Shown here: positions 56,370 through 64,000 of the stretch, piece after piece
Layout: every line of letters starts with the position of its first letter
Numbering within the stretch: position 1 is the stretch's first letter
DNA from: Psychrobacter sp. NZS113
GTDB taxonomy: Bacteria > Pseudomonadota > Gammaproteobacteria > Pseudomonadales > Moraxellaceae
Length of the DNA stretch: 64,000 nt
Direction of reading: 5' to 3'
Assembly: GCF_015864825.1 (NCBI RefSeq)
Contig: NZ_JADYWL010000003.1
Span: 248,001 to 312,000, forward strand
Translations under genes and position numbers: made by a program
Notes under the pieces: generated by a model
The model's input: only the letters and a program-made list of their open reading frames with translations
Told to the model about the DNA's origin: nothing
The model's database searches: none

Positions 56370-58034
56370 ATGACAACAACCGCGCTAGTCGTCGATGATG
56401 AAGTAGATTTGTGCCGATTAATGCAAATTACTTTGACCAAAATGGGCATCAAAAGTGATGTGGCCTATACATTGTCACAAGCAAGATCATTCTGGAAAGA
56501 CAATGACTATGATTTTTGCTTGACCGACTTAAAGCTCCCTGATGGGTCAGGGCTAGAGTTGGTAAAAGAAATAAGTAATAGCTCTAGCACCCCCATAGCT
56601 GTTATTACTGCTTATGGTAGTATGGACTTAGCCATTGAGGCACTCAAACTTGGTGCTTTTGATTTCGTTAATAAACCCCTTGAGCTACCGCGCTTACGCC
56701 AACTGGTCGAAAATGCCTTAAAAGTTATCCACCAAGACCATGCAGCAAGTGCTACACCTGAATCCTCACCTGAGCAAAAAATATTAGACAGTAGGCTTAT
56801 CGGCGATTCTGCCGTGATGCATCCTCTGAAACAAACTATTTTAAAATTAGCTCGCTCACAAGCACCCGTTTTTTTATCAGGCGCATCAGGTACAGGTAAA
56901 GAAGTGGTTGCCAGACTGATTCACGACTTAAGCCCACGTAGAGATGGTAGCTTTGTACCAGTTAACTGCGGTGCAATACCTTCAGAGCTCATGGAGTCAG
57001 AATTTTTTGGTCACAAAAAAGGCAGCTTTACTGGTGCTGTCGCTGACAAACAAGGACTGTTCCAACAAGCAAACGGTGGCACGCTATTTTTAGACGAGGT
57101 AGCAGACTTACCGCTCGCAATGCAAGTAAAACTATTACGTGCCATTCAGGAAAAAACAGTAAGAGCCATTGGTGATACTAAGGAAGTGCCAGTAGACATT
57201 CGCATCTTGTCTGCCACTCATAAAGACTTAAGTCAATTGGTACAAGATGGCGCATTTCGACAAGATTTGTACTACCGTATTAATGTGATTGAACTAAAAC
57301 TCCCTACTCTAAATGCACGTCGTGACGACATACCTGTTTTAGCTGAGCATTTTTTGGCCATGATTACTAATGAATGGCAGTTAGAGACGCCGCCATCATT
57401 GACCAATGAGGCTTGCGAGCGCTTGCAACATCATGACTTTGCTGGCAACGTCCGTGAGCTACGCAATATCCTTGAGCGAGCCGTGACTCTAGCAGAGAGC
57501 TCACACATTGACGTCAATCACTTAGGTCTTACAGATATTGATATCAGTAATGCGCAAATACCAGAAACTGAGTTAAAAGATAAGGTAGTGGGTGGAACGC
57601 TAGAAGCGGGTGAAAAAACCATCCAACCAACACATGAAGCAATAGCACCGCAGATACAACGAGTACCAACCAACCTGCACCCTTATCGCACTACTACTCA
57701 GCACTTCCCTGCTATGAGACAGCGTTCATCAGTCAATCAAACAGAAATGTTAAACCATACAACATCTGATAATGATGAAGCATCCATCAATCCTGATTCT
57801 ACTCAGCAAGAAAGTAATATAAAGGTCAATCTAAGCGAGTTATCTGATGGCCAATTGCCCGTTCAAGGGTTAGAAACCTACTTACAAGAGCAAGAAAAGC
57901 AACTGATTATTACTGCGCTTAAAAAAACTGGATGGAATAAAACTCAGGCTGCTGAACTATTAGGTACGACTTTTCGCTCTTTACGCTACCGCATGAAAAA
58001 GTTAGAAATATCTGAGGATGAGTCTGAATCATAA
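56370..58034 (+). CDS. pilR: PilR-like sigma-54-dependent response regulator
   Basis: A 554-residue NtrC-family activator. The receiver has Asp53 in LTDLKLPDGSG. The AAA+ domain (about 145-385) has Walker A GASGTGKE, the sigma-54-contacting GSFTGAVADKQG and Walker B GGTLFLDEVADLP; its arginine region lies near DIPVLAEHFL. A 110-residue Gln/Asn/Thr-rich linker (about 395-500) separates it from the Fis-type HTH (GWNKTQAAELLGTTFRSLRYRM). The usual PilR is about 445 residues, so the linker is an insertion. GSFTGA replaces the common GAFTGA, as in known PilR proteins. Confidence 0.95.
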   Translation: MTTTALVVDDEVDLCRLMQITLTKMGIKSDVAYTLSQARSFWKDNDYDFCLTDLKLPDGSGLELVKEISNSSSTPIAVITAYGSMDLAIEALKLGAFDFVNKPLELPRLRQLVENALKVIHQDHAASATPESSPEQKILDSRLIGDSAVMHPLKQTILKLARSQAPVFLSGASGTGKEVVARLIHDLSPRRDGSFVPVNCGAIPSELMESEFFGHKKGSFTGAVADKQGLFQQANGGTLFLDEVADLPLAMQVKLLRAIQEKTVRAIGDTKEVPVDIRILSATHKDLSQLVQDGAFRQDLYYRINVIELKLPTLNARRDDIPVLAEHFLAMITNEWQLETPPSLTNEACERLQHHDFAGNVRELRNILERAVTLAESSHIDVNHLGLTDIDISNAQIPETELKDKVVGGTLEAGEKTIQPTHEAIAPQIQRVPTNLHPYRTTTQHFPAMRQRSSVNQTEMLNHTTSDNDEASINPDSTQQESNIKVNLSELSDGQLPVQGLETYLQEQEKQLIITALKKTGWNKTQAAELLGTTFRSLRYRMKKLEISEDESES

Positions 58035-58038
58035 ACCT

Positions 58039-58149
58039 TTATATAGTTGAGTCAGTTTAAGAGGTATATAAGGCAACCGAGTGCAGATGTAACTGTAATA
58101 CTTCAAGCGAGGTTAACGTTGCAACTCTTTTATAGAAAATTGACTATAG
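58039..58149 (+). repeat. dispersed intergenic repeat, family B
   Basis: TATATAGTTGAGTCAGTTTAA at one end and TTGACTATAG at the other enclose AAGGCAACCGAGTGCAGATG and ACTTCAAGCGAGGTTAACG, which match the copy at 19909-20020. It fills most of the gap between convergent pilR and ctpA. Confidence 0.75.
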
Positions 58150-58204
58150 TGATGATTCGACTCTATAGCCTATCCATAATCTATAATGAATAACGGCTAC
58201 TTAA

Positions 58205-59701
58205 TCAGCTACCTTCGGCCTCTAAGGCCTTATCATTTTGAGTAGGCTTTCGAACAAAACGAATACCTGAACCTAACTTTTGTGCTTGTAGTAACTTGAG
58301 TGCCTGCTGCTCCCATGTACTCTCATTGCCTGACAATGTGACGTCAGGCTTTACACCGATACCATCTATCTTTTTGCCTGATGCTGTCATATAGTTAGCA
58401 ACCGTCAGTTTGACGGCTTGTTCATCATTGAGCGGGATGACTGACTGCACTGACCCCTTACCATAACTTACTTCACCGGCAATCGTGGCTCGCTTTTGCG
58501 TTTGTAAGCTACTGGCCAGTACCTCTGCTGCTGATGCCGAATATCTATTTTGTAAAACAACAACTGGCAGTGATTCAAATAATGCTGCACCTTGAGTCGA
58601 TAGAGTCCGTGTGTCACTTTGACGAGCTTTTACTTGTACCACATCAGTATCAGTCATAAATAGACTGGCAACGCTCACCGCTGATGTTAATACGCCACCC
58701 GGATTGTCACGCATGTCTAGCAGAATACCGGTTACAGGTGCCTCTAAGTCAATCAAACTTTCTATCATTTTTTCACGGCTGTTGTTTTGAAAAGCAGGTA
58801 ACTTAATAACTGCTATGCCATTTACCAGCTTTGCCTCAACGACTTGAGGATGACTGTTATTACGCTGTAAGGTAGTGCTATGTTTGCGGCGTCCAGCTCT
58901 TGAGGTCACAATATCTACTTGCGTACCAGCAATCCCAGTCAGGAGTTGCTTGATATCATTACTTTCTTTACTAGCATCCAGTTTGAGATCGCCAATTTGA
59001 TGCAAATAATCACCAACAGCGATGTCTTTTTTATCAGCAGGTGAATCCTCATCAACGTCTGTAATTACCCAGTAGCCAACTACAGGCTGATAAGTGACCT
59101 TGATACCGACGTCACCGACATCACCTTCCGTAAAAGCGCGTAGATTTTCGTACGCCTCAGCATCTAAAAACTCAGCATGACTGTCAAGCTTGGTCAGCAT
59201 ACCACTCATCGCATTACTAAATAGCTCTTCATCATTCACTGTATTTACATATTCGCGGCGCACCAAATCCACTACTGCGACAAACGTCTTAAGCGTCTCT
59301 GGAGAAATGGCATTCAGTGATACTTGTGCAACGTCAGACGGAATACTGGTATCGATATCATCCGTATCGTCAGTTAAAGCACTTTCATCTGGCACACTGT
59401 CTATTGAGTCATCAGCATCGTCTGCAGCTTCAAGCATATCAGCAATATCTGATAAATTATGAGTGTCATTTTCGGCAGCTATCTCATCATCGTTTAAACT
59501 GATAAGTTGTAGGTTGGCTGTAGGGTTACGTGCATCGTTCTCAGGCAATATTGCTGCCTGTGCCTGTATAGTAAAAGCACTCAATCCTAGTAAACCTATC
59601 ATCAATACAGGCTTAAAAAAAGTCGGTATGATAGATAAATTCGGCGCTGGTTTACCCAATCGCTTAGAAAGAGACAGTCGCACAGAATAGATAGAATGCA
59701 T
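58205..59701 (-). CDS. ctpA: S41-family C-terminal processing protease (CtpA-like)
   Basis: A 498-residue periplasmic serine protease that trims C-termini of envelope proteins. The N-terminus is basic, with a hydrophobic core at about 31-48 (VLMIGLLGLSAFTIQAQAA) as signal or anchor. An acidic Asp/Ser-rich region covers about 55-130 (AADDADDSIDSVPDES). A PDZ domain lies at about 200-275 (VGIKVTYQPVVGYWVITDV). The catalytic part has the Ser in RYSASAAEVLASSLQ and the Lys in GEVSYGKGSVQSV, so the Ser-Lys dyad is intact. The ribosome site is weak. It is transcribed alone and convergent with pilR. Confidence 0.95.
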   Translation of the reverse strand: MHSIYSVRLSLSKRLGKPAPNLSIIPTFFKPVLMIGLLGLSAFTIQAQAAILPENDARNPTANLQLISLNDDEIAAENDTHNLSDIADMLEAADDADDSIDSVPDESALTDDTDDIDTSIPSDVAQVSLNAISPETLKTFVAVVDLVRREYVNTVNDEELFSNAMSGMLTKLDSHAEFLDAEAYENLRAFTEGDVGDVGIKVTYQPVVGYWVITDVDEDSPADKKDIAVGDYLHQIGDLKLDASKESNDIKQLLTGIAGTQVDIVTSRAGRRKHSTTLQRNNSHPQVVEAKLVNGIAVIKLPAFQNNSREKMIESLIDLEAPVTGILLDMRDNPGGVLTSAVSVASLFMTDTDVVQVKARQSDTRTLSTQGAALFESLPVVVLQNRYSASAAEVLASSLQTQKRATIAGEVSYGKGSVQSVIPLNDEQAVKLTVANYMTASGKKIDGIGVKPDVTLSGNESTWEQQALKLLQAQKLGSGIRFVRKPTQNDKALEAEGS

Positions 59702-59836
59702 AGGACAACTCGTTTAAATAATAGAATGTACAACATCATTATTATAGATATATTTATCAAACATGCCTGATAACATAACACCAAGCGTATGTTTAAAACT
59801 AGAATAGTATTGCAAATATCTTAGGCAAAATGTATC

Positions 59837-59874
59837 AAAAAAAGGAAAGATAATAGATATCCTTCCTTTTTTTA
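59837..59874. terminator. bidirectional terminator after gpmI
   Basis: AAAAAAGGAA and TTCCTTTTTT with inner GATA and TATC form a long hairpin, 29 bp past the gpmI stop on the minus strand. Confidence 0.85.
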
Positions 59875-59902
59875 GTTTCTAACAACGACAATCTGTCACC
59901 AA

Positions 59903-61561
59903 TTATGAGGCTGGCAACAATAAGCTATCACCCGTCATTTCAACTGGTGCTTCGATGTCCATCAATGCCAAAATAGTTGGTGCGATATCACTTAACTTAC
60001 CGCCATGACGCACTTTTAAACTTTTGCCACCAACATAAATAAAAGGTACTAGTTCAGTGGTATGTTGAGTATGTACTTGACCGCTGTCATAATCCTGCAT
60101 CTGCTCACAGTTACCATGATCAGCCGTGATTAGCATGTCGCCTCCAGCGGCTCGCACTGCAGTCGCCACACGACCCACACATACGTCTAACGCCTCTACC
60201 GCTTGTACAGCAGCATTAAATATACCCGTGTGACCAACCATATCACCATTGGCATAGTTCACGACCAACACGTCATATTTACCAGATTCAATCGCTTCTA
60301 CCAACTTATTTGTTACTTCAGGCGCACTCATTTCAGGCTGCAAATCATAAGTAGCCACATTTGGAGAAGGTACTAAAATACGTGTCTCACCGTTGTACTC
60401 ATCCTCACGTCCACCACTAAAGAAAAATGTTACATGAGCATATTTTTCGGTTTCTGCGATACGTAGCTGCGTCTTGCCTTGATCTTGCAGATATTCACCA
60501 AGTGTATTGGTCAATGACGTTGGATAATACGCGATACTGGTTTTTGAGTTATCCGCCAAAACGTCTGAGTACTTGGTCAGCATCACAAAAGCGGCCAGTT
60601 TAGGTTGCTTATTTCGCGCAAATCCAGAAAACTCATGATCTGGCAGTACAAAAGCTTGTGCAAGTTCACGAGCACGGTCAGAACGGAAATTCATAAAAAT
60701 CAAAGCATCATTATCATCAACCGTGTATGGCACTTCATCACGCCCGATTACGGTAGTAGGACTGATAAATTCATCTGTCTCACGTGCTTTATAAGCGGCT
60801 TGTACAGCACCATCGGCTCGGGTCGACAAGCGGTCAGCCTTACCTTCAGTGATAAGCTCATAGGCTTTTTGCACTCGGTCCCAACGGTTGTCACGATCCA
60901 TCGCATAATAACGTCCGATAATACTCGCAATCTGTACTCGACCACCTTCGTAGTGCTCATTGAGCTTGCCGATATGTGTACGCAAACGATTGATGTATTT
61001 ATCAGCAGATTTTGGCGGTGTATCACGGCCATCTAAAAAGCAATGGACAAAGACGTTTTTGGCGCCATGGACAAGTGCTGAATGGCACATCGCTTCGATA
61101 TGATCTTGATGAGAATGCACTCCACCGTCCGACAACAGCCCCATAATGTGCACGTTGCCACCAAGCTCATTTGCCGCTTTTACAGCATTTACCAATGCTT
61201 CGTTTTTATAAAACTCACGATTATTCACTTCACTAGAGATACGAGTCGAGTCTTGATAAAGAACACGGCCAGCACCCAAGTTCATATGTCCAACTTCGGA
61301 GTTACCAAATTGACCATCTGGCAAACCAACGTCTTCTCCTGAAGCAGATATCAATCCGTGTGAATACTGCTGATAAATCTTATCTAGATTTGGCATATCG
61401 GCAGCAGCAATTGCGTTGTCCTTATCGTCTTCACGATGCCCAAAACCATCTAATATCATTAAAACATGCGGTATTTTTTTATTGTTATCGCTGTCGCTTT
61501 TATTATTGAGTTGAGCCTGACTATCGTTGATAAATTCTGATTGTTGCTGATTATGGGTCAT
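59903..61561 (-). CDS. gpmI: 2,3-bisphosphoglycerate-independent phosphoglycerate mutase
   Basis: It interconverts 3- and 2-phosphoglycerate using manganese and a phosphoserine intermediate. It has 552 residues. After an Asn/Gln/Asp-rich N-terminal extension of about 30 residues comes [13 protein letters not shown] with the metal Asp. The catalytic Ser lies in [19 protein letters not shown]. Further metal ligands occur in [13 protein letters not shown] and [13 protein letters not shown]. coli GpmM is 514 residues, so the extension explains the excess. With fba and pgk it forms a loose glycolytic region on the same strand. Confidence 0.97.
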   Translation of the reverse strand: MTHNQQQSEFINDSQAQLNNKSDSDNNKKIPHVLMILDGFGHREDDKDNAIAAADMPNLDKIYQQYSHGLISASGEDVGLPDGQFGNSEVGHMNLGAGRVLYQDSTRISSEVNNREFYKNEALVNAVKAANELGGNVHIMGLLSDGGVHSHQDHIEAMCHSALVHGAKNVFVHCFLDGRDTPPKSADKYINRLRTHIGKLNEHYEGGRVQIASIIGRYYAMDRDNRWDRVQKAYELITEGKADRLSTRADGAVQAAYKARETDEFISPTTVIGRDEVPYTVDDNDALIFMNFRSDRARELAQAFVLPDHEFSGFARNKQPKLAAFVMLTKYSDVLADNSKTSIAYYPTSLTNTLGEYLQDQGKTQLRIAETEKYAHVTFFFSGGREDEYNGETRILVPSPNVATYDLQPEMSAPEVTNKLVEAIESGKYDVLVVNYANGDMVGHTGIFNAAVQAVEALDVCVGRVATAVRAAGGDMLITADHGNCEQMQDYDSGQVHTQHTTELVPFIYVGGKSLKVRHGGKLSDIAPTILALMDIEAPVEMTGDSLLLPAS

Positions 61562-61773
61562 GAATTACCGCTCCTCAAGTGAATGAACGCCTATGATGCT
61601 GTACTAGGAAGTTTAAAGCCCTCTATATTAACACACATCTCAAAATAGCTGAAAAATCGCTATTTTTAACTAGTAATTAAGCGCCTAATATGATCCTAAA
61701 TCATTCAAAAATGGTTAAAACTCGACATGAATCACGTAATCATTAATCCTACGTATCAATCTGTAAATCGTAC

Positions 61774-61802
61774 TTGCAATCATTCAATCCATTGGTTAAG
61801 AT
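61774..61802 (+). promoter_or_regulatory. sigma-70 promoter of 6S RNA
   Basis: TTGCAA (61774-61779) and TAAGAT (61797-61802) are 17 bp apart, which would place the start at about 61809, where the predicted 6S RNA begins. Confidence 0.65.
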
Positions 61803-61809
61803 AATTATA

Positions 61810-61997
61810 TTCTGAAGTGTTGGCTAGTAGATGTTTATTCCCTGAGCCGATAATGCTTTACCAGGATGTGGTACCTATCGTCTCATTGTGTATGCCTGCA
61901 CCGCTTGCGGTGTATCAGGAAACCTGCAGAGATGATGACGCATCCGCCCTGAACTTCACGGTTCATGGGTCACCATCTTACAGCGGCACTTCGGTTG
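61810..61997 (+). ncRNA. ssrS: 6S RNA
   Basis: A regulator that mimics an open promoter and traps sigma-70 RNA polymerase in stationary phase. The diagnostic conserved segments are present in order: CCCTGAGCCGATA near the 5' side, then CTGAACTTCACGGTTCA, GGGTCACCATCTTACAGCG and GGCACTTCGG on the 3' side, in the same order as in E. coli 6S. The 5' CTGAAGTG can pair with CACTTCGG to close the rod. The length of about 188 matches E. coli (184). Ends are approximate to a few bases. In many gammaproteobacteria ygfA follows ssrS; here it does not. A 65-codon frame over it is chance. Confidence 0.92.
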
Positions 61998-62064
61998 TTT
62001 CATTCGGTTATTGACCGTTTCATTTACAACAAATAAGTTTACGATAATACGGTTACAACCAACA

Positions 62065-62102
62065 AAAAGCCCCTTTTGTCATCGACGAAAGGGGCTTTTT
62101 TT
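62065..62102. terminator. bidirectional terminator between 6S RNA and the FxsA-family gene
   Basis: AAGCCCCTTT and AAAGGGGCTT form a perfect 10-bp stem with a 10-base loop, followed by TTTTTT and preceded by A-rich sequence. Confidence 0.9.
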
Positions 62103-62125
62103 ATGCCTGCTATTTATTTTATTTA

Positions 62126-62749
62126 TTACTCATCGTTAGCAGACTTTGTGATTTTCTTTACATCTTTAGGGATGTTTTTAGCAGTACCATCAACGGTTGT
62201 ATGCTGTTTGAACACATCACCAAACGGGTTTTGTTGTTGCTGACCAAATGGATTTTGGCCATTCGTGCCGCCTGCTCCGCCGAATGGGTTTTGACCACCC
62301 ATACCACCAAAGGGATTTTGACCGCCGCCCATTTGACCACCCATCTGCTTTGCCATCATTTCCATCATTTTTTGCTGATTGTTCATAACATAGTTATTGG
62401 CAAAGTCTTTAAGCTTTTTCTGTACAGGTGGTAATACGACCAATAACGCGAGCAAATCACTGAGTACTCCTGGTATAAGCAGTAAAATACCCGCTGCTGC
62501 CATCGCCACACTTTTAATCATGGTCGACTCTTGCGGACGCATCGACGGGTTCGTCATGCCACCAGCTTTCATCTGCTGTGCCATTGGATTGAGTGCTGCC
62601 ATTCCTTTACGCAGCAATGAGATACCGATGACGGCGGCAATGATAAACCACATAAACACCCACCAACCACTCATAAACTGAGCAAGCAAATACCAAAGCA
62701 GCATCTCGATAATAAACCAAACGATGGCAATACCAACTATCTGACCCAT
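62126..62749 (-). CDS. FxsA-family membrane protein with Gly/Asn/Pro/Phe repeats
   Basis: A 207-residue inner-membrane protein. The start is set at the ATG at 62749 (MGQIVGIAIVWF), with AGGA nine bases upstream; a longer frame starts 16 codons earlier without a ribosome site. The FxsA core (about 1-115) has helices and the family signature LIPGVLSDLLALLVVLPPVQ. FxsA in E. coli relieves phage T7 exclusion by the F plasmid. The tail (about 125-185) carries repeats of the type QNPFGG or QNPFGQ, about five times, joined by Gly/Met/Gln-rich segments, unlike typical FxsA. It is convergent with 6S RNA and divergent from ruvC. Confidence 0.88.
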   Translation of the reverse strand: MGQIVGIAIVWFIIEMLLWYLLAQFMSGWWVFMWFIIAAVIGISLLRKGMAALNPMAQQMKAGGMTNPSMRPQESTMIKSVAMAAAGILLLIPGVLSDLLALLVVLPPVQKKLKDFANNYVMNNQQKMMEMMAKQMGGQMGGGQNPFGGMGGQNPFGGAGGTNGQNPFGQQQQNPFGDVFKQHTTVDGTAKNIPKDVKKITKSANDE

Positions 62750-62871
62750 AAAGTGTCGTCCTATAAAATAAAAACCAATAAATTGAGCGCCATGCAAATT
62801 AAGATGGCTAACATATGATGTATATGGGGATTGATTGCTATACTATCAAACTTACGGCTAATTTTTAAGCC

Positions 62872-62980
62872 ATATAGTCGGTACAATATAATTTGGATAC
62901 AAGGAATTTGAGTGAAAGTACTACGAGTAGTAGACTGAGCGAGTCTGACACCGTATCCGATTTATATAGGATTGAATATA
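62872..62980 (+). repeat. dispersed intergenic repeat, family A
   Basis: It begins ATATAGTCGG and ends GGATTGAATATA. TAATTTGGATACAAGG and GTATCCGATTTAT form the inner inverted repeat, and GAGTGAAAGTACTACGAG the core. It ends 28 bp before ruvC. Confidence 0.8.
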
Positions 62981-63008
62981 AAATAAAATGTAAGCAAGAC
63001 GGGATATT

Positions 63009-63593
63009 ATGGCCATTATTATCGGGATTGACCCAGGCTCACGCATGACGGGTTATGGAATTGTTCAACAAACCGGCGACAAACTGACTTATATCGATGC
63101 AGGTACTATTCGTACGGATACCAAGGAGATGCCTGAACGACTTAAGCGTATTTTTAATGGTTTAACACGGATTACCCAACATCATTTGAAATATGCAGAC
63201 GAGCCTATTTATACGGCTATTGAGCAGGTGTTTATGGCTGAAAATCCAGACTCTGCGCTTAAGCTTGGTCAGGCGCGAGGTGCAGCGATTGCTGCTATGG
63301 TAGCACTGGACCTAGAAGTATCAGAATATACTGCTCGCCAAATCAAGCAAGCCGTCTGCGGCTATGGTGCTGCGGCAAAAGAGCAGGTGCAAGAGATGGT
63401 CTGCCGTATCTTGTCTCTAGATGTGGTACCACAACAGGATGCTGCTGATGGACTCGCCTGCGCCATCTGTCACGCTCACTCAAGCCACTCTATGAACAAA
63501 CTGATATTGAATAGCGCTATGCGTGGACGTGGTGCTTCTAAAAAGAAAGGCCGTTGGCGTCTAACGGAAGAAGACTTAGGCAATTTGCGTTAA
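63009..63593 (+). CDS. ruvC: crossover junction endodeoxyribonuclease RuvC
   Basis: It resolves Holliday junctions moved by RuvAB. It has 194 residues. The catalytic acidic residues are visible: Asp8 in [14 protein letters not shown], Glu in [22 protein letters not shown], and the Asp pair in [15 protein letters not shown]. The C-terminal tail is basic ([13 protein letters not shown]). It is unlinked to ruvA and ruvB, which lie about 16 kb away on the other strand. Confidence 0.98.
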   Translation: MAIIIGIDPGSRMTGYGIVQQTGDKLTYIDAGTIRTDTKEMPERLKRIFNGLTRITQHHLKYADEPIYTAIEQVFMAENPDSALKLGQARGAAIAAMVALDLEVSEYTARQIKQAVCGYGAAAKEQVQEMVCRILSLDVVPQQDAADGLACAICHAHSSHSMNKLILNSAMRGRGASKKKGRWRLTEEDLGNLR

Positions 63594-63618
63594 ATACAGA
63601 GTCTGTTATACAACCATA

Positions 63619-63652
63619 AAAAAACACGCACCATCTGGACGCGTGTTTTTTG
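63619..63652. terminator. bidirectional terminator after ruvC
   Basis: AAAACACGC and GCGTGTTTT form a 9-bp stem with an 11-base loop, with A and T flanks, between ruvC and a convergent gene. Confidence 0.88.
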
Positions 63653-63692
63653 AATCATTGACTCAATATATTCATAACGATAATAAAAGAAT

Positions 63693-64000
63693 CTATTCTA
63701 CTACTGAACTTTCAATGACTGCATCCAACACATAAGCATATTCTTCATCTGACGAGTTTGAATTATCTTCTTCTGCCGTACCGCTGCCGTCTAATCGATA
63801 GCGCTGTAGACGTAATACCTCTTCATGTTGGCCATCATGCTGATAACCATCGATTTCACCAGTAAATGTGCTCCACTTACCTTCATTGGTTTTAATGCCT
63901 TGGCTGTTATAAGTAATGGGCTTAACTCGCAAACACATCTGTGAGCTATTATCTGAACACGTTACCATGTCTGCACTTACAGCCCAGAATACAGCCTCGC
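63693..64000 (-). CDS. DUF4377-like protein, N-terminus beyond the window
   Basis: The frame is open to the right edge, so the ATG at 63968 is internal and the true start is outside. The 102 visible residues include ADMVTCSDNSSQMCLRVKP with two Cys, a KWSTFTGEIDGYQHDGQHEEVLRL segment (positions 63816-63887) and a C-terminal LDAVIES strand. This pattern of a Cys pair, then a W-x-IxGY and a VLR segment resembles DUF4377 domains of secreted or lipoprotein-type proteins. The acidic insert TAEEDNSNSSDEE is extra. Function unknown. Confidence 0.7.
   Translation of the reverse strand, partial: EAVFWAVSADMVTCSDNSSQMCLRVKPITYNSQGIKTNEGKWSTFTGEIDGYQHDGQHEEVLRLQRYRLDGSGTAEEDNSNSSDEEYAYVLDAVIESSVVE

Noticed and set aside
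61817..62014. 65-codon frame
   Set aside because: It lies on the 6S RNA, whose conserved segments explain the sequence.

Overview
The window looks like about 64 kb of a Psychrobacter-type chromosome (Moraxellaceae, Gammaproteobacteria). The reasons are protein-level resemblance to that group (FFLEELY-motif protein, GacA, PilS/PilR, CsrA, the UbiE-UbiJ-UbiB cluster), a tmRNA tag reading ANDENYALAA, a gammaproteobacterial 6S RNA, moderately AT-rich DNA, and many proteins carrying polar or acidic low-complexity extensions. All calls come from reading the sequence; no database search was run.

Left edge (1 to about 6.8 kb): one end of a prophage or phage-derived island integrated at the 3' end of the tmRNA gene ssrA. 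It holds the N-terminal 1117 residues of a tail tape measure protein, an unrecognised 588-residue protein, and a P4-type tyrosine integrase, all on the minus strand. The integrase lies next to the tail gene with no head or other tail genes between them, so the element is rearranged or unusually organised. The leader of the unknown gene can fold so that a hairpin loop pairs with its own ribosome binding site.

7.2-29.5 kb: mostly core genes. These are a carboxylesterase, a secreted glycerophosphodiesterase, a MITE, the creB-creC two-component pair, aroC, prmB, an L,D-transpeptidase, a DUF389 membrane protein with a very long acidic N-terminus, alaS, lysC, csrA, a HopJ-family protein, nadK, a Bax-inhibitor-like protein and two AT-rich paralogous membrane proteins.

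29.8-36.9 kb: a 3.2-kb segment (a MocR-type regulator divergent from an MFS transporter) is flanked by two copies of a 72-bp terminator-like repeat. The right-hand copy is the terminator of a tRNA-Val/tRNA-Asp operon. Next come glutathione peroxidase, MsrB and an AlaA-type aminotransferase fused to an XRE DNA-binding domain with a cluster of TTGCAT boxes upstream.

36.9-64 kb: a phosphate transporter followed by a (CTAA)n tract, polyphosphate:AMP phosphotransferase, the ubiquinone operon ubiE-ubiJ-ubiB, ruvB and ruvA, the glycolytic genes fba, pgk and gpmI, a small lipoprotein, a DksA/TraR-like protein, thiE, a PBP7-type endopeptidase, gacA, pilS-pilR, a CtpA-type protease, 6S RNA, an FxsA-family protein, ruvC and an edge-truncated DUF4377-like gene. 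gacA and csrA in the same window suggest a Gac/Csr regulatory circuit, although no Rsm-type decoy RNA was found here.

Two related families of roughly 110-bp non-coding repeats are scattered through the intergenic regions (seven copies seen). Two copies end about 25 bp before a start codon (pilR and ruvC).
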